This document shows, piece by piece, positions 43,232-52,344 of a stretch of DNA of 64,000 bases (positions are counted from its first letter, which is position 1; every line of letters starts with the position of its first letter). The notes under the pieces were generated by a model, which saw nothing but the letters and a program-made list of their open reading frames with translations, had not been told where the DNA came from and made no database searches. The translations under genes were made by a program, and so were the position numbers. Source of the stretch: an uncultured Chlorobiota bacterium (GTDB lineage: Bacteria; Bacteroidota; Ignavibacteria; UBA10030; UBA6906); contig CAADGV010000007.1 in NCBI GenBank assembly GCA_900696645.1, positions 124,001 to 188,000 on the forward strand. Direction: 5' to 3'.

Positions 43232-43852
43232 TTGGCAATTCTACCCATCTACATATACGGTCAACCGGTATTGCGGAAACGGGCGAGACCCGTCAAGGTG
43301 GTTGACGAGAACATGAAGAAATTCGTTGACAGCATGTTTGAAACGATGCATCACGCCAACGGTGTAGGGCTTGCCGCAAATCAGGTGGGCTCTCTCGATC
43401 GTGTGATAGTGGTGGACGTTTCGGATGTTGACGAGAAGAAACATGAAGGAGTGGGAGAGGCGGCCGACTCGATCCCCCGAAAGATCAATCCCGACCAGCC
43501 AAAGAAATTCGCCCTCATCAATCCTGAAGTTGTCTCGGTTGCCGGCTCGGAGAAAATGGAGGAAGGCTGCCTCAGTATTCCTGAAATCCGTGACGAGGTG
43601 GAACGTCCCGAGGTCATCCGTGTCAGGTACAAAGATTTGGATATGAAGTTGCAGGAAGTTGAAGCAAGCGGATTGCTGGCTCGTGTGATTCTTCACGAGA
43701 TCGACCACCTTAACGGAATTCTCTTCATCGACAAACTCGGCGTTGTCAAACAAAAGTTGCTTCGCGGAAGGTTGAACAAGCTCGAAAAAGGCTTCTTTGA
43801 AGCGCATTACCCGACTGTCAGCGCGCAGGATGTTGTGGAGCAGGAACAATAA
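43232..43852 (+). CDS. def: Peptide deformylase
   Basis: This 206-aa metalloenzyme removes the formyl group from nascent proteins. Its three motifs are intact: GVGLAANQVG, EGCLSIP (near residue 111) and HEIDHLNG (near 154), supplying cysteine, two histidines and glutamate. It has a 30-residue charged insertion (about 68-98: SDVDEKKHEGVGEAADSIPRK) not in most enzymes. It starts with TTG. It forms an operon with fmt, with which it acts in the same pathway. Confidence 0.95.
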   Translation: MAILPIYIYGQPVLRKRARPVKVVDENMKKFVDSMFETMHHANGVGLAANQVGSLDRVIVVDVSDVDEKKHEGVGEAADSIPRKINPDQPKKFALINPEVVSVAGSEKMEEGCLSIPEIRDEVERPEVIRVRYKDLDMKLQEVEASGLLARVILHEIDHLNGILFIDKLGVVKQKLLRGRLNKLEKGFFEAHYPTVSAQDVVEQEQ

Positions 43853-43870
43853 ACCGCAGGAGATTTCCCC

Positions 43871-44800
43871 GTCGCAACAAACATTGTCTTCATGGGGACG
43901 CCCGAATTTGCCGTCCCCAGCCTTGAGATTCTCCTCGCCAACGGCTATCCGGTTTCCGCAGTCGTCACAGCGCCTGACAAGCCTCGGGGCAGGGGACAAG
44001 TTCTTTCTCCAACTCCGATCAAATCCGTTGCCCTCAAACACCGGTTGCCTGTTCTACAGCCTGAATCACTCCGCGACCCCGAATTTGCATCCGCCATCCG
44101 GGCATTGAATCCGGATCTCATTATTGTTGTTGCATTCAGAATTCTCCCCAAAGAGATTTTCTCCATTCCAACTCTCGGTGCATTCAATCTTCATGCATCG
44201 CTGCTCCCGAAATACCGCGGCGCAGCGCCGATCAACTGGGCAATCATCAACGGTGAGAAGGAAACCGGGGTGACGACATTCTTTCTCGAAGAGAAAGTCG
44301 ATACCGGCAACATGCTGTTGCAAGCCCGCGTTCCCATCAAACCGGATGATGATGCAGGCTCGCTGCACGACACGCTTGCCGAAGTCGGCGCCGAGATTGT
44401 GTTGCACACAGTCAGGCTGATTGAACAGGGGAAGATGGTTCCGCGCAAACAAGATGATGCACTGGCATCTCCGGCCCCGAAACTTTTCAAACAGGATTGC
44501 CGGATCAACTGGAACGAGCCTGCGCAGAAAATTCACAATCGTGTTCGCGGACTCTCTCCGCTGCCGACTGCATTTACAATGCACAACGGAAGAGTAATCA
44601 AGCTGTACCGGACGCAACTCACCGACAGAAAATCGAGCGGCGAGCCCGGAAGCGTACTGCTTGAAGGGAAGTCATTGTTTGTCTGCACCGCCGACAACTT
44701 CATAGCTGTGAGTGAATTGCAGCAGGAAGGGCGCAGGAGAATGGGGGTGGAGGAGTTTCTGCGCGGATACCATCTCACCTCGGGCGAAAAACTCACGTAA
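43871..44800 (+). CDS. fmt: Methionyl-tRNA formyltransferase (start codon unusual)
   Basis: This enzyme formylates initiator Met-tRNA. The visible motifs include NIVFMGTPEFAVPSLEIL at the start, NLHASLLPKYRGAAPINWAI with the catalytic NLHASLLP loop, and GVTTFFL. The frame shows no ATG, GTG or TTG ahead of the conserved NIVFMGTPEF: the first canonical start is ATG 43,892, which would cut strand 1. AGGAG (43,858-43,862) points 8 nt downstream to GTC 43,871, or an ATT at 43,883 could serve. The 5' end is uncertain; the rest is clear. Confidence 0.9.
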   Translation, partial: VATNIVFMGTPEFAVPSLEILLANGYPVSAVVTAPDKPRGRGQVLSPTPIKSVALKHRLPVLQPESLRDPEFASAIRALNPDLIIVVAFRILPKEIFSIPTLGAFNLHASLLPKYRGAAPINWAIINGEKETGVTTFFLEEKVDTGNMLLQARVPIKPDDDAGSLHDTLAEVGAEIVLHTVRLIEQGKMVPRKQDDALASPAPKLFKQDCRINWNEPAQKIHNRVRGLSPLPTAFTMHNGRVIKLYRTQLTDRKSSGEPGSVLLEGKSLFVCTADNFIAVSELQQEGRRRMGVEEFLRGYHLTSGEKLT

Positions 44801-44892
44801 CCGCCAAGGATATTTCATTGCAAACAAACGTCAAAAGGCGTATCTTTTTTGCGTTCAAAGGTTTCACGCCGTTTCACACACGCCCGATTTGA

Positions 44893-45366
44893 ATGGATTT
44901 TCTTCTGTGGAGTGCACGAAGTCTGCACGTTTTCTCCGTGGTAGTTTGGTTCGGCGGGATGCTGTATCAAGCGGTTGTAACTTTACCCGTTGCCCGGGTC
45001 GAGCAGAAGCAACTTGATCCGTTCGTACGGCATTTGTCGGGCAGGTTCCAGCCGTTCGTGTGGATGTGTGTGTGGACGATCGTGATTACGGGGGCTGTGC
45101 TGATGTTATTCGACCCGCGGTTTCTGTTCTTGAACTTCGACAGCCTATGGTCGGTATTGCTTGCTGCGAAGCAGTGTGTTTTTGTTCTGATGGTTTTTTT
45201 TGGATTCGGATACGCGAGAATGTTCAGCCGGCTTGAAACGGCACTGACGACGGGAGAACCGGAAGAGCAGGCGATGCAGTTTTACAATCAGATGCTGATG
45301 TTCGGGAAGATAAACGTTGCACTGGCAATCATTGCGTTGTTGCTGGCGTCGGGTATGAGTTCATAA
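44893..45366 (+). CDS. Four-span membrane protein, CopD-like
   Basis: This 157-aa protein has four hydrophobic segments and an N-terminal motif [19 protein letters not shown] with a histidine in the first span, as in CopD-type membrane proteins. No copper-related neighbour is visible. Function inferred only from the fold-level pattern. Confidence 0.55.
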   Translation: MDFLLWSARSLHVFSVVVWFGGMLYQAVVTLPVARVEQKQLDPFVRHLSGRFQPFVWMCVWTIVITGAVLMLFDPRFLFLNFDSLWSVLLAAKQCVFVLMVFFGFGYARMFSRLETALTTGEPEEQAMQFYNQMLMFGKINVALAIIALLLASGMSS

Positions 45367-45379
45367 AGGAAGGAATCCG

Positions 45380-46189
45380 TTGGGCAAAATCATCACTATA
45401 GCGAATCAAAAGGGGGGCGTCGGAAAGACAACGACGGCGGTCAACCTTGCGGCGTGCGTGGCAGCGGCAGAAAAACGAACGCTGCTCGTTGATGTGGATC
45501 CGCAGTCGAACGCGACAAGCGGCGTCGGGTTCGAAGGCTCGTCGGAAGGATGCAGCAGCTATGAACTGATGGTGGGTAACCTCGTCACTTCAGCAGCGAT
45601 TGTGAAAACACAAATGCCGTATCTCTCGCTTATTCCTTCACACATCAATCTTGTCGGTGCTGAAGTAGAGATGGTTGATCTGGAAGATCGTGAGAAACGC
45701 CTGAAGGCAGGACTCGACGCCATCCGCAATGACTACGATTTCATATTTATCGACTGCCCACCCTCACTCGGCCTGATTACGCTGAATGCCTTGACTGCGG
45801 CCGATTCCGTACTGATACCCGTGCAATGCGAATACTATGCGCTCGAAGGGTTGGGGCAGCTTCTCAACACCATCAATATGGTCAAGAAGCAATTGAATGA
45901 ACAATTGGATATTGAAGGTGTGTTGATGACGATGTATGACAGCCGGCTCCGCCTTTCCAACCAGATTATCGAAGAAGTGAAGAAGTATTTCGGAGACAAA
46001 GTCTTCCGGGCTATCATCACACGCAACGTCCGGTTGAGTGAAGCACCGAGTTTCGGCAAGCCGATTATATTGTATGATGCAATTTCAGCCGGGACGCGAA
46101 ACTATATGGATCTTGCCCAGGAAGTTCTCGCCAACAACAATCATGCTGTGCGCATTGTGCAGACACATCCCCGGGAGAATGAACAATGA
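45380..46189 (+). CDS. parA: Chromosome partitioning ATPase ParA (Soj)
   Basis: This 269-aa protein has the deviant Walker [15 protein letters not shown] (about residues 11-24), a Walker B DCPPSLGL and the family ending with [10 protein letters not shown]. ParA hydrolyses ATP and moves ParB-bound origins apart at division. It starts with TTG. It overlaps parB by 4 nt. Confidence 0.97.
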   Translation: MGKIITIANQKGGVGKTTTAVNLAACVAAAEKRTLLVDVDPQSNATSGVGFEGSSEGCSSYELMVGNLVTSAAIVKTQMPYLSLIPSHINLVGAEVEMVDLEDREKRLKAGLDAIRNDYDFIFIDCPPSLGLITLNALTAADSVLIPVQCEYYALEGLGQLLNTINMVKKQLNEQLDIEGVLMTMYDSRLRLSNQIIEEVKKYFGDKVFRAIITRNVRLSEAPSFGKPIILYDAISAGTRNYMDLAQEVLANNNHAVRIVQTHPRENEQ

Positions 46190-47085
46190 AAACAAAGCCT
46201 GTACTCGGGCGTGGTCTCGCGTCGCTTATTCCCAGGCCAACAGTCCCGCTCGTCGGCAGACAGGATGACGGCGTCACGAGCGACACGATTGCCAACATCG
46301 ACGTCGAGAAAATCAGGCCCAATCCCTTTCAGCCGCGGGCAGACTTTGATCGCGTGGAATTGGATGAGTTGAAGCGGTCGATTCAGGAGAAGGGCATCAT
46401 TCAGCCGATTACCGTTTGTCGCGTTGATGGCGAGTATCAATTGATATCGGGAGAGCGGCGACTGCGCGCTTCGCGTGAGGCAGGACTCTCACAAATTCCC
46501 GCGTACATCATCAAGATACACTCCCGCGAGGAATTGCTTGAGCTCGCGTTGATTGAGAACTTGCAGCGTTCTAATCTTAACCCTATCGAAATCGCCATCT
46601 CCTACAAGCGTCTCACTGATGAACTGAACTACACGATCGAGCAGGTTGCACAGAAAACCGGCAAAGATCGTTCGACGATCACAAATTTTTTGAGATTGCT
46701 GAAGCTGCCGGAAAGTATTCAGGCGGCAGTCCGGAAAGGCGATGTGAGTGCCGGACATGCCCGTGCCTTGATTACGATTGACGACCCGTCCCTGCAACTT
46801 CATATGTTTCATAAGATCATATCGAAGGGCTGGTCTGTCCGTGAAGTGGAAAAGGCGGTTCGCGAAAGCGGGCGCAGCAAAGCGCATGGCAAAACAACAC
46901 GGCGCGCCGCCGGTTCGACTTCCAGCAACGCGCTGGCAAGTATTGAAGAGAAGCTTCGCCAGAAGTTGGGAACAAAGGTTGAAGTAAAAGATATGGCAGA
47001 TGGAAAGGGCCACATCCTCATTGAATACTATTCGCTTGATGACCTTGACCGGCTGCTTGATCTTTTTGCAACGATCGAGTCATAA
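46186..47085 (+). CDS. parB: Chromosome partitioning protein ParB (Spo0J)
   Basis: This 299-aa CTP-dependent DNA clamp begins [16 protein letters not shown], has the nuclease-like/CTPase core ([26 protein letters not shown]), the HTH region ([21 protein letters not shown]) and a C-terminal dimer helix. It loads at parS sites; I found no perfect parS copy by eye in this window. Confidence 0.97.
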   Translation: MKTKPVLGRGLASLIPRPTVPLVGRQDDGVTSDTIANIDVEKIRPNPFQPRADFDRVELDELKRSIQEKGIIQPITVCRVDGEYQLISGERRLRASREAGLSQIPAYIIKIHSREELLELALIENLQRSNLNPIEIAISYKRLTDELNYTIEQVAQKTGKDRSTITNFLRLLKLPESIQAAVRKGDVSAGHARALITIDDPSLQLHMFHKIISKGWSVREVEKAVRESGRSKAHGKTTRRAAGSTSSNALASIEEKLRQKLGTKVEVKDMADGKGHILIEYYSLDDLDRLLDLFATIES

Positions 47086-47121
47086 ATTGTTTCTCGCATC
47101 AAACAGGACAATACACGGAAC

Positions 47122-47511
47122 ATGAAAAAGCAAATCATCAAAACCACGAAAGCTCCCGGCGCCATCGGGCCGTACAGCCAGGGAGTTGTGCACAACACGC
47201 TGCTGTTCACAGCCGGACAAATTGCCATCAATCCTGAAACGGGACTTGTGATTGAAGGAGATGTGAAGGCGCAAACTCACCGCGTCATGCAGAACCTCAA
47301 AGCAATTCTCGAAGCCGCAAGCACGTCAATTGACAACGTCGTGAAGACGACTGTCTTCATCAAGGATATGAATGAGTTCGCCGCAATGAACGAAGTGTAC
47401 GGCGAATATTTCAAGGAGAATCCGCCGGCGCGTTCCACAGTAGAGGTAGCGCGGCTGCCGAAAGATGTACGCGTGGAAATTGAAGCGATTGCCGTCATCG
47501 AGAAATCGTAG
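47122..47511 (+). CDS. ridA: Reactive intermediate deaminase RidA
   Basis: This 129-aa YjgF/RidA protein removes reactive enamine/imine intermediates of amino acid metabolism. Family pattern: [12 protein letters not shown] at the start, [10 protein letters not shown], and the C-terminal [23 protein letters not shown] with the conserved arginine and glutamate. The stop is 1 nt before the DUF5683 gene. Confidence 0.95.
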   Translation: MKKQIIKTTKAPGAIGPYSQGVVHNTLLFTAGQIAINPETGLVIEGDVKAQTHRVMQNLKAILEAASTSIDNVVKTTVFIKDMNEFAAMNEVYGEYFKENPPARSTVEVARLPKDVRVEIEAIAVIEKS

Positions 47512-47512
47512 C

Positions 47513-48121
47513 ATGATACGGATCGGGTTGTGCTGCCTGTTGGTAGCGACGCTCGTCTGCTCGCCCGCAGCGTCGCAACAAGAAGAGGCACGCCCTGATT
47601 CCGTTACCCGCATCTCTCCCCAAGACTCGGCCCGCGCAGTCAACCTGCTCATGGAAATGAGCGTGAAGCAAATCGACAGCGTTGCGAAAGTCGAGCAGAA
47701 AAGCAAATCCCCCGGATTGGCGCTGGCGCTTTCCGCCGTGCTTCCCGGCGCCGGTCAGTTTTACAACGAATCCTACTGGAAAGTCCCCATTCTGCTCGGC
47801 TTCGGATATTATTTTGCTTCGCAATGGATCGATGCGAATGACAGCGTCAAGTATTACCGCAGACTTTACGCCGAAAGCATCACATCTGAAAACAGCTCGG
47901 GGAATCCGACGTATTCCCGTTTACGCGAAGATTACAAGGATATCCGCGACGCATTTTCGTGGTACATCTTTATCTACTATCTCGTGAATCTTGTTGACGC
48001 GTACGTCGATGCAAGCTTGTATGATTTTAATGTTGGAGATGATTTGTCGATACGGCTAATGCCGGAATTTGATCATCAGTACACCCGGAATGCGAGACTG
48101 AAACTCAGAATCAATTTTTAG
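47513..48121 (+). CDS. DUF5683 outer-envelope protein
   Basis: This 202-aa protein has a signal peptide (about 1-20), a charged linker, then SAVLPGAGQFYNESYWKVP and two or three hydrophobic segments, the pattern of the DUF5683 family of the Bacteroidota group. The C-terminus (YTRNARLKLRINF) ends in a charged strand and phenylalanine. Function unknown; probably envelope-linked. A shorter relative lies in the prophage at 823-1221. Confidence 0.85.
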   Translation: MIRIGLCCLLVATLVCSPAASQQEEARPDSVTRISPQDSARAVNLLMEMSVKQIDSVAKVEQKSKSPGLALALSAVLPGAGQFYNESYWKVPILLGFGYYFASQWIDANDSVKYYRRLYAESITSENSSGNPTYSRLREDYKDIRDAFSWYIFIYYLVNLVDAYVDASLYDFNVGDDLSIRLMPEFDHQYTRNARLKLRINF

Positions 48122-48182
48122 ATTCACGAAGTTACTGCACTTCAAACTCTACAAACTTTCACCTCCACAATCTCGACAACTC

Positions 48183-48827
48183 ATGCTCAACTACATCTGG
48201 CTTGCTCTCATCATCATAGGAATTGGCGTCGCGGTAGGGAAGGATATCACGCAGCCGCCCGATCCTGCTGCCGAACAGCAATTCCCTGCAATCATGAAGG
48301 TTACGAACGAAGGCATTATCGGCTCGGCAAAAACCGCCGTAACGCTTGCGTTGGGACTCATCGGAATCATGGCGCTGTGGCTTGGCGTTATGAAAATTGC
48401 CGAACAAGCCGGACTCATAACGCTGCTTGCGAAGGTGCTGAAGCCGATAACCTCACGACTCTTTCCTGATGTACCCGCCGAACATCCCGCAATGGGGGCG
48501 ATGATCATGAATATCTCGGCCAACATGCTCGGGCTTGCCAATGCCGCAACGCCGCTCGGCCTCAAGGCAATGGAAGAATTAAACAAACTCAACAAGAAAC
48601 TCGGCACGGCAACCGATGCGATGTGTACGTTTCTCGTTATCAACACCAGCAATGTTCAACTTGTTGCGGCTCCGGTGATTGCAATCCGCGTGGCGGCGGG
48701 TTCTGCCAACCCGACGGAGTTTTTAGGCGCAGCAATCGTTGCAACGACTATCTCGACAATTGTCGGAGTGACGACCGTAAAATTGTTGGCGAAACTCCCC
48801 TTTTACAAGAAGCAACTGGAGGGATGA
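48183..48827 (+). CDS. spmA: SpmA-like nucleoside-recognition (Gate) membrane protein
   Basis: This 214-aa membrane protein has five or so hydrophobic segments with the Gate/nucleoside-recognition pattern (NISANMLGLANAATPLGLKAM; VINTSNVQLVAAPVIAIR). In Bacillus SpmA and SpmB work together in spore-core dehydration, yet the pair is common in non-sporulating bacteria, where its job is unknown. It overlaps spmB by 4 nt. Confidence 0.88.
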   Translation: MLNYIWLALIIIGIGVAVGKDITQPPDPAAEQQFPAIMKVTNEGIIGSAKTAVTLALGLIGIMALWLGVMKIAEQAGLITLLAKVLKPITSRLFPDVPAEHPAMGAMIMNISANMLGLANAATPLGLKAMEELNKLNKKLGTATDAMCTFLVINTSNVQLVAAPVIAIRVAAGSANPTEFLGAAIVATTISTIVGVTTVKLLAKLPFYKKQLEG

Positions 48828-49369
48828 TGCAAGCATTCGTTGACATCACAAAAACCATCTCGACGTTTGCCATTCCGCTTCTGATTCTTTCGATTGTTGT
48901 GTACGGCGCTTTCAAGAAGGTGAAGATTTACGAAGCGTTTGTTGAAGGGGCGAAGGAAGGCTTCAATGTTGCCGTTCGGATTATTCCGTTTCTTGTTGCG
49001 ATGTTGGTGGCAATCGGGATTTTTCGCGCGGGTGGCGCGATGGAAATTCTGACTGCCGTTCTCTCGCCGCTGACTTCTCTCATCGGCATGCCTGCCGAGA
49101 CAATCCCCATGGCAGTTATGCGTCCCCTTTCCGGCAGCGGCGCATTGGGAGTCATGTCCGAAACGATAGCCGCTCACGGTCCCGATTCACTGATCGGCAG
49201 AATGGTGAGCGTGATGATGGGAAGCGGAGAGACGACGTTCTACGTTCTTGCAGTGTATTTTGGTTCTGTTTCCGTTACGAAAACCCGGCACGCAGTGCCT
49301 GCCGGAATTATTGCCGATGTAGTCGGCATACTCGCATCAGTCTGGCTGGTGAATCTGATTTGGGGATAG
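48824..49369 (+). CDS. spmB: SpmB-like Gate membrane protein
   Basis: This 181-aa partner of the preceding gene has four hydrophobic segments with the Gate pattern (GIFRAGGAMEILTAVLSPL; PLSGSGALGVMSET). The ATG at 48,824 overlaps the SpmA stop; ATGATG allows 48,827 too. Coupled to spmA as in most genomes. Confidence 0.88.
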   Translation: MMQAFVDITKTISTFAIPLLILSIVVYGAFKKVKIYEAFVEGAKEGFNVAVRIIPFLVAMLVAIGIFRAGGAMEILTAVLSPLTSLIGMPAETIPMAVMRPLSGSGALGVMSETIAAHGPDSLIGRMVSVMMGSGETTFYVLAVYFGSVSVTKTRHAVPAGIIADVVGILASVWLVNLIWG

Positions 49370-49509
49370 GGAATTCTCCTTGCTTTTCTATCAAGCCGTG
49401 ACTATCTTTTTCAGGGTTGCATGAAACAATTGCATTCCGATACCTTCCGTTTATCTACATTTGTTCAGCTCGCTTTAACACATACGTATCAACAACTTAG
49501 AGTACTATC

Positions 49510-50412
49510 ATGTCTTTCTTTAACAAGTTAGTCGTCAGCAGCATACCGCTTGTTCCCCGGCCCATCGTTCGCAGGTTTGCTGGCCGATACATTGCAGGCG
49601 AAACACTCGCCGATGCCATCACCTGTGTCCGTCAAATCAACACCGAGGGTGCTTGCGCCACTCTCGATGTTCTTGGCGAGGATATCTTCACGAAAGAAGA
49701 AGCGGTCGATTCGCGCAACCAGTCGATAGAAGTTCTTCACACAATCACAAAAGAAAAGCTCGATTCCAATCTCTCAATCAAACTCACATCCCTCGGCCTG
49801 AAGCTCGACAAAGATTTCTGCACGGAGAATGTGAGGGAGATTTTGAAAGTCGCTGCGGCGCAGAACATCTTTGTTCGATTTGACATGGAGAATTCAACCT
49901 GCACTACGGATACAATCGATGTCTTTCGTGTATTGCACAAGGATTTTCCGAACACTGGAATTGTTCTGCAGGCATATCTTTTCCGTACCGAGGAAGACAC
50001 GCGTCTTCTTCTAAAAGAGAAACCGAACTTCCGTCTGTGCAAAGGAATTTACAAGGAATCCCCCGACATCGCGTTTCAAGGACGTGAAGAAGTACAGCAG
50101 AATTTTCTCAAACTTCTTGGGATGATGTTCGAGCAGAAAGCCTACGTTGGCATTGCTACGCATGACAGCCTGTTAGTTGACGGCGCTATTGCTATGATCG
50201 ACAAGATGGGATTGAAGAAAACCGAATACGAATTTCAGATGCTTCTCGGCGTCAGGCCAGAACTCCGCAAGAAACTTGTGCGTGACGGGCACAAGCTAAG
50301 ACTTTATGTCCCGTTCGGCGAGCATTGGTACGGCTATTCAACCCGCCGCTTCAAAGAGAACCCGGAAATTGCAGGTTACGTATTCAAGGCGCTATTCACC
50401 CCCAACAAATAG
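49510..50412 (+). CDS. Proline dehydrogenase
   Basis: This 300-aa FAD enzyme oxidises proline to pyrroline-5-carboxylate. The TIM-barrel pattern is visible: LSIKLTSLGLKLD, FVRFDMENS, GIVLQAYLFRTEED, FRLCKGIYKE, GIATHDS and YVPFGEHWYGYSTRRFKENPE (with the R/E residues that bind proline). It is the monofunctional form, with no aldehyde dehydrogenase domain. It is followed 12 nt later by an AbgT-family transporter. Confidence 0.95.
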   Translation: MSFFNKLVVSSIPLVPRPIVRRFAGRYIAGETLADAITCVRQINTEGACATLDVLGEDIFTKEEAVDSRNQSIEVLHTITKEKLDSNLSIKLTSLGLKLDKDFCTENVREILKVAAAQNIFVRFDMENSTCTTDTIDVFRVLHKDFPNTGIVLQAYLFRTEEDTRLLLKEKPNFRLCKGIYKESPDIAFQGREEVQQNFLKLLGMMFEQKAYVGIATHDSLLVDGAIAMIDKMGLKKTEYEFQMLLGVRPELRKKLVRDGHKLRLYVPFGEHWYGYSTRRFKENPEIAGYVFKALFTPNK

Positions 50413-50424
50413 AAAGGAGTACCA

Positions 50425-51948
50425 ATGGCGGAAAAAAAGACCGGATGGCTCGAACGGTTTATTCTTCGAAGTCTTGATACCATTGAGAAGCAGGGAAACC
50501 GGTTGCCTCAACCGGTGACGTTGTTCCTGATTCTGATTGTGATCGTCCTGATTTCGTCGTGGATTGCTTCATCGCTCGGCGTCTCGGCCGTACATCCGGG
50601 AACCGGCGCCACGATCACCGCGGTAAATTTGCTGAACGGTGAAGGGATCACCCGCATTATGACAGAAATGGTCAAAACCTTCACGGCCTTTCCGCCGCTG
50701 GGACTTGTGCTGGTGGTAATGCTCGGCATCGGCGTTGCCGAACGGAGCGGGCTCATTGCAACGGGGCTCAAGGCGTTTGTCTCGAGCGTTCCGAAAGGAC
50801 TCATCACAGCGTCAATTGTTACCGCGGGGCAGCTATCGAGTCTTGCGGTTGATGCAGGCTATGTTGTGCTGCTCCCTATCGGAGCGGTGATTTTTCTTGG
50901 TATGGGGCGGCATCCTATTGCGGGACTGGCTGCGGCATTTGCAGGCGTATCGGGTGGGTTCGGGGCGAACCTCTTTCTTACATCTCTCGACCCTCTGCTT
51001 GCCGGTTTCACTGACTCGGCTGCAAAGCTCATCAATCCGGAGTATAACGTTGCGCCAACCTCCAATTGGTATTTCATGGCGGCTTCCGTTCCTCTCATTA
51101 CGATTACAGGAACGTACGTTACCGAGCGCATTCTCGAACCCCGACTCGGAAAGTATGAAGAAGGCACGAAGTCGGAGAATCAGCCGCTCACAGCAAAAGA
51201 GAAGAAGGGACTTCTGTGGGCAAGCATCAGCGCGATTGTGCTTACTGTACTTGCCTTCATGACGATTATTCCGGAGGACGGAATTCTGCGCGATGCGAAG
51301 GGCGGTTTCACACCGTTCTTCGTCAGTATCGTTCCGATCATGTTGTTCATGTTTCTGATTCCGGGATTGGTGTACGGCTTCATCGTCGGCACGATCAAAT
51401 CGGACAAGCAAATCTCCTCAATGACGACGGAAGCCATGGGGACGATGGGCGGGTATATCGTTCTTGCATTCGCGGCAGCCCAGTTCGTTGCCTATTTCGG
51501 ATGGTCGAACCTCGGCGTCATCTTCGCCATTACGGGAGCAGACGTTCTGAAGTCAATCGGATTTACCGGCATTCCGCTGATTGTATCGTTCGTGCTTGTT
51601 GCATCGTTCATCAATATCTTCATCGGAAGCGCTTCGGCAAAATGGGCAATCATGGCGCCGATTTTTGTGCCGATGCTGATGCTGATGGGATACTCGCCCG
51701 AATTGACGCAGGCATCGTATCGCGTCGGCGATTCGTATTCCAACATTCTTACACCCTTGCTGCCGTATTTCCCGCTGGTGGTGACGTTTGCGCAAAAGTA
51801 TGTGAAGGATATCGGAATCGGCTCGATTATTTCAGCGATGCTGCCGTTTGCCGTTGCGTTTGCAATTGTCAGAATTGCTATGCTTATCGGATGGATGTTA
51901 CTCGGAATACCGGTCGGCCCGGATGCTCCGCTTCAGTACGTACCCTGA
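50425..51948 (+). CDS. AbgT-family transporter
   Basis: This 507-aa inner-membrane protein has about 11 hydrophobic segments and AbgT signatures (RLPQPVTLFLILIVIVL; SLAVDAGYVVLLPIGAVIF; SSAKWAIMAPIFVPMLMLM with the glycine/asparagine-rich turn FINIFIGSAS). AbgT members move aminobenzoyl-glutamate or export sulfonamide-type compounds. It starts after AAAGGAG. Position next to proline dehydrogenase may reflect amino-acid or peptide use. Confidence 0.9.
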   Translation: MAEKKTGWLERFILRSLDTIEKQGNRLPQPVTLFLILIVIVLISSWIASSLGVSAVHPGTGATITAVNLLNGEGITRIMTEMVKTFTAFPPLGLVLVVMLGIGVAERSGLIATGLKAFVSSVPKGLITASIVTAGQLSSLAVDAGYVVLLPIGAVIFLGMGRHPIAGLAAAFAGVSGGFGANLFLTSLDPLLAGFTDSAAKLINPEYNVAPTSNWYFMAASVPLITITGTYVTERILEPRLGKYEEGTKSENQPLTAKEKKGLLWASISAIVLTVLAFMTIIPEDGILRDAKGGFTPFFVSIVPIMLFMFLIPGLVYGFIVGTIKSDKQISSMTTEAMGTMGGYIVLAFAAAQFVAYFGWSNLGVIFAITGADVLKSIGFTGIPLIVSFVLVASFINIFIGSASAKWAIMAPIFVPMLMLMGYSPELTQASYRVGDSYSNILTPLLPYFPLVVTFAQKYVKDIGIGSIISAMLPFAVAFAIVRIAMLIGWMLLGIPVGPDAPLQYVP

Positions 51949-52071
51949 GCGAAGCTCTCAAAGAAGTGACAGTTATGGTCTATATTCGCTGAGTAACGAG
52001 GATTTCGGCCACTTCTTTTTGACTTGATTCTCAGAAAGGCTCTGTCTATATTTTCAACAGCAATTTCTCAT

Positions 52072-52104
52072 GATACGGGAGATTCGATAGCGAATCCCCG
52101 TATC
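52072..52104. repeat. Long hairpin in a 396-nt intergenic stretch
   Basis: gatacggg (52,072-52,079), a bulged A, gattcg (52,081-52,086), loop atag, cgaatc (52,091-52,096), cccgtatc (52,097-52,104): 14 bp with one bulge. No U tract follows. The rest of 51,949-52,344 shows no gene; a weaker hairpin (ctccc-ttc-gggag, near 52,133) and an AAGGAG before the OPT start were the only other signals. It could be an operator or an mRNA element. Confidence 0.5.
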
Positions 52105-52344
52105 TGCCTGCTCACTGAATATGCGATGAAGGCTCCCTTCGGGAGTCCGGCCGATGATTGTGCGCCAATCGCATCCCTGTTCTTTCATTCATGAATTCGA
52201 ATTACCGCCCGCTTTCTTACAACCCGACTCCAACCCGGACACATGCCTATTTCCGATGCTTTTACTCCTCTGAGTTGCCCTGTATGAAGCGGCAGAGTAT
52301 TCGATTCGGATACGTCAATCATCTCAAAATTCCAAGGAGTTATT

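Noticed and set aside
44860-44885. gtttcac words near parA as a possible parS site
   Set aside because: The two words are in direct orientation, not the inverted palindrome needed for parS.
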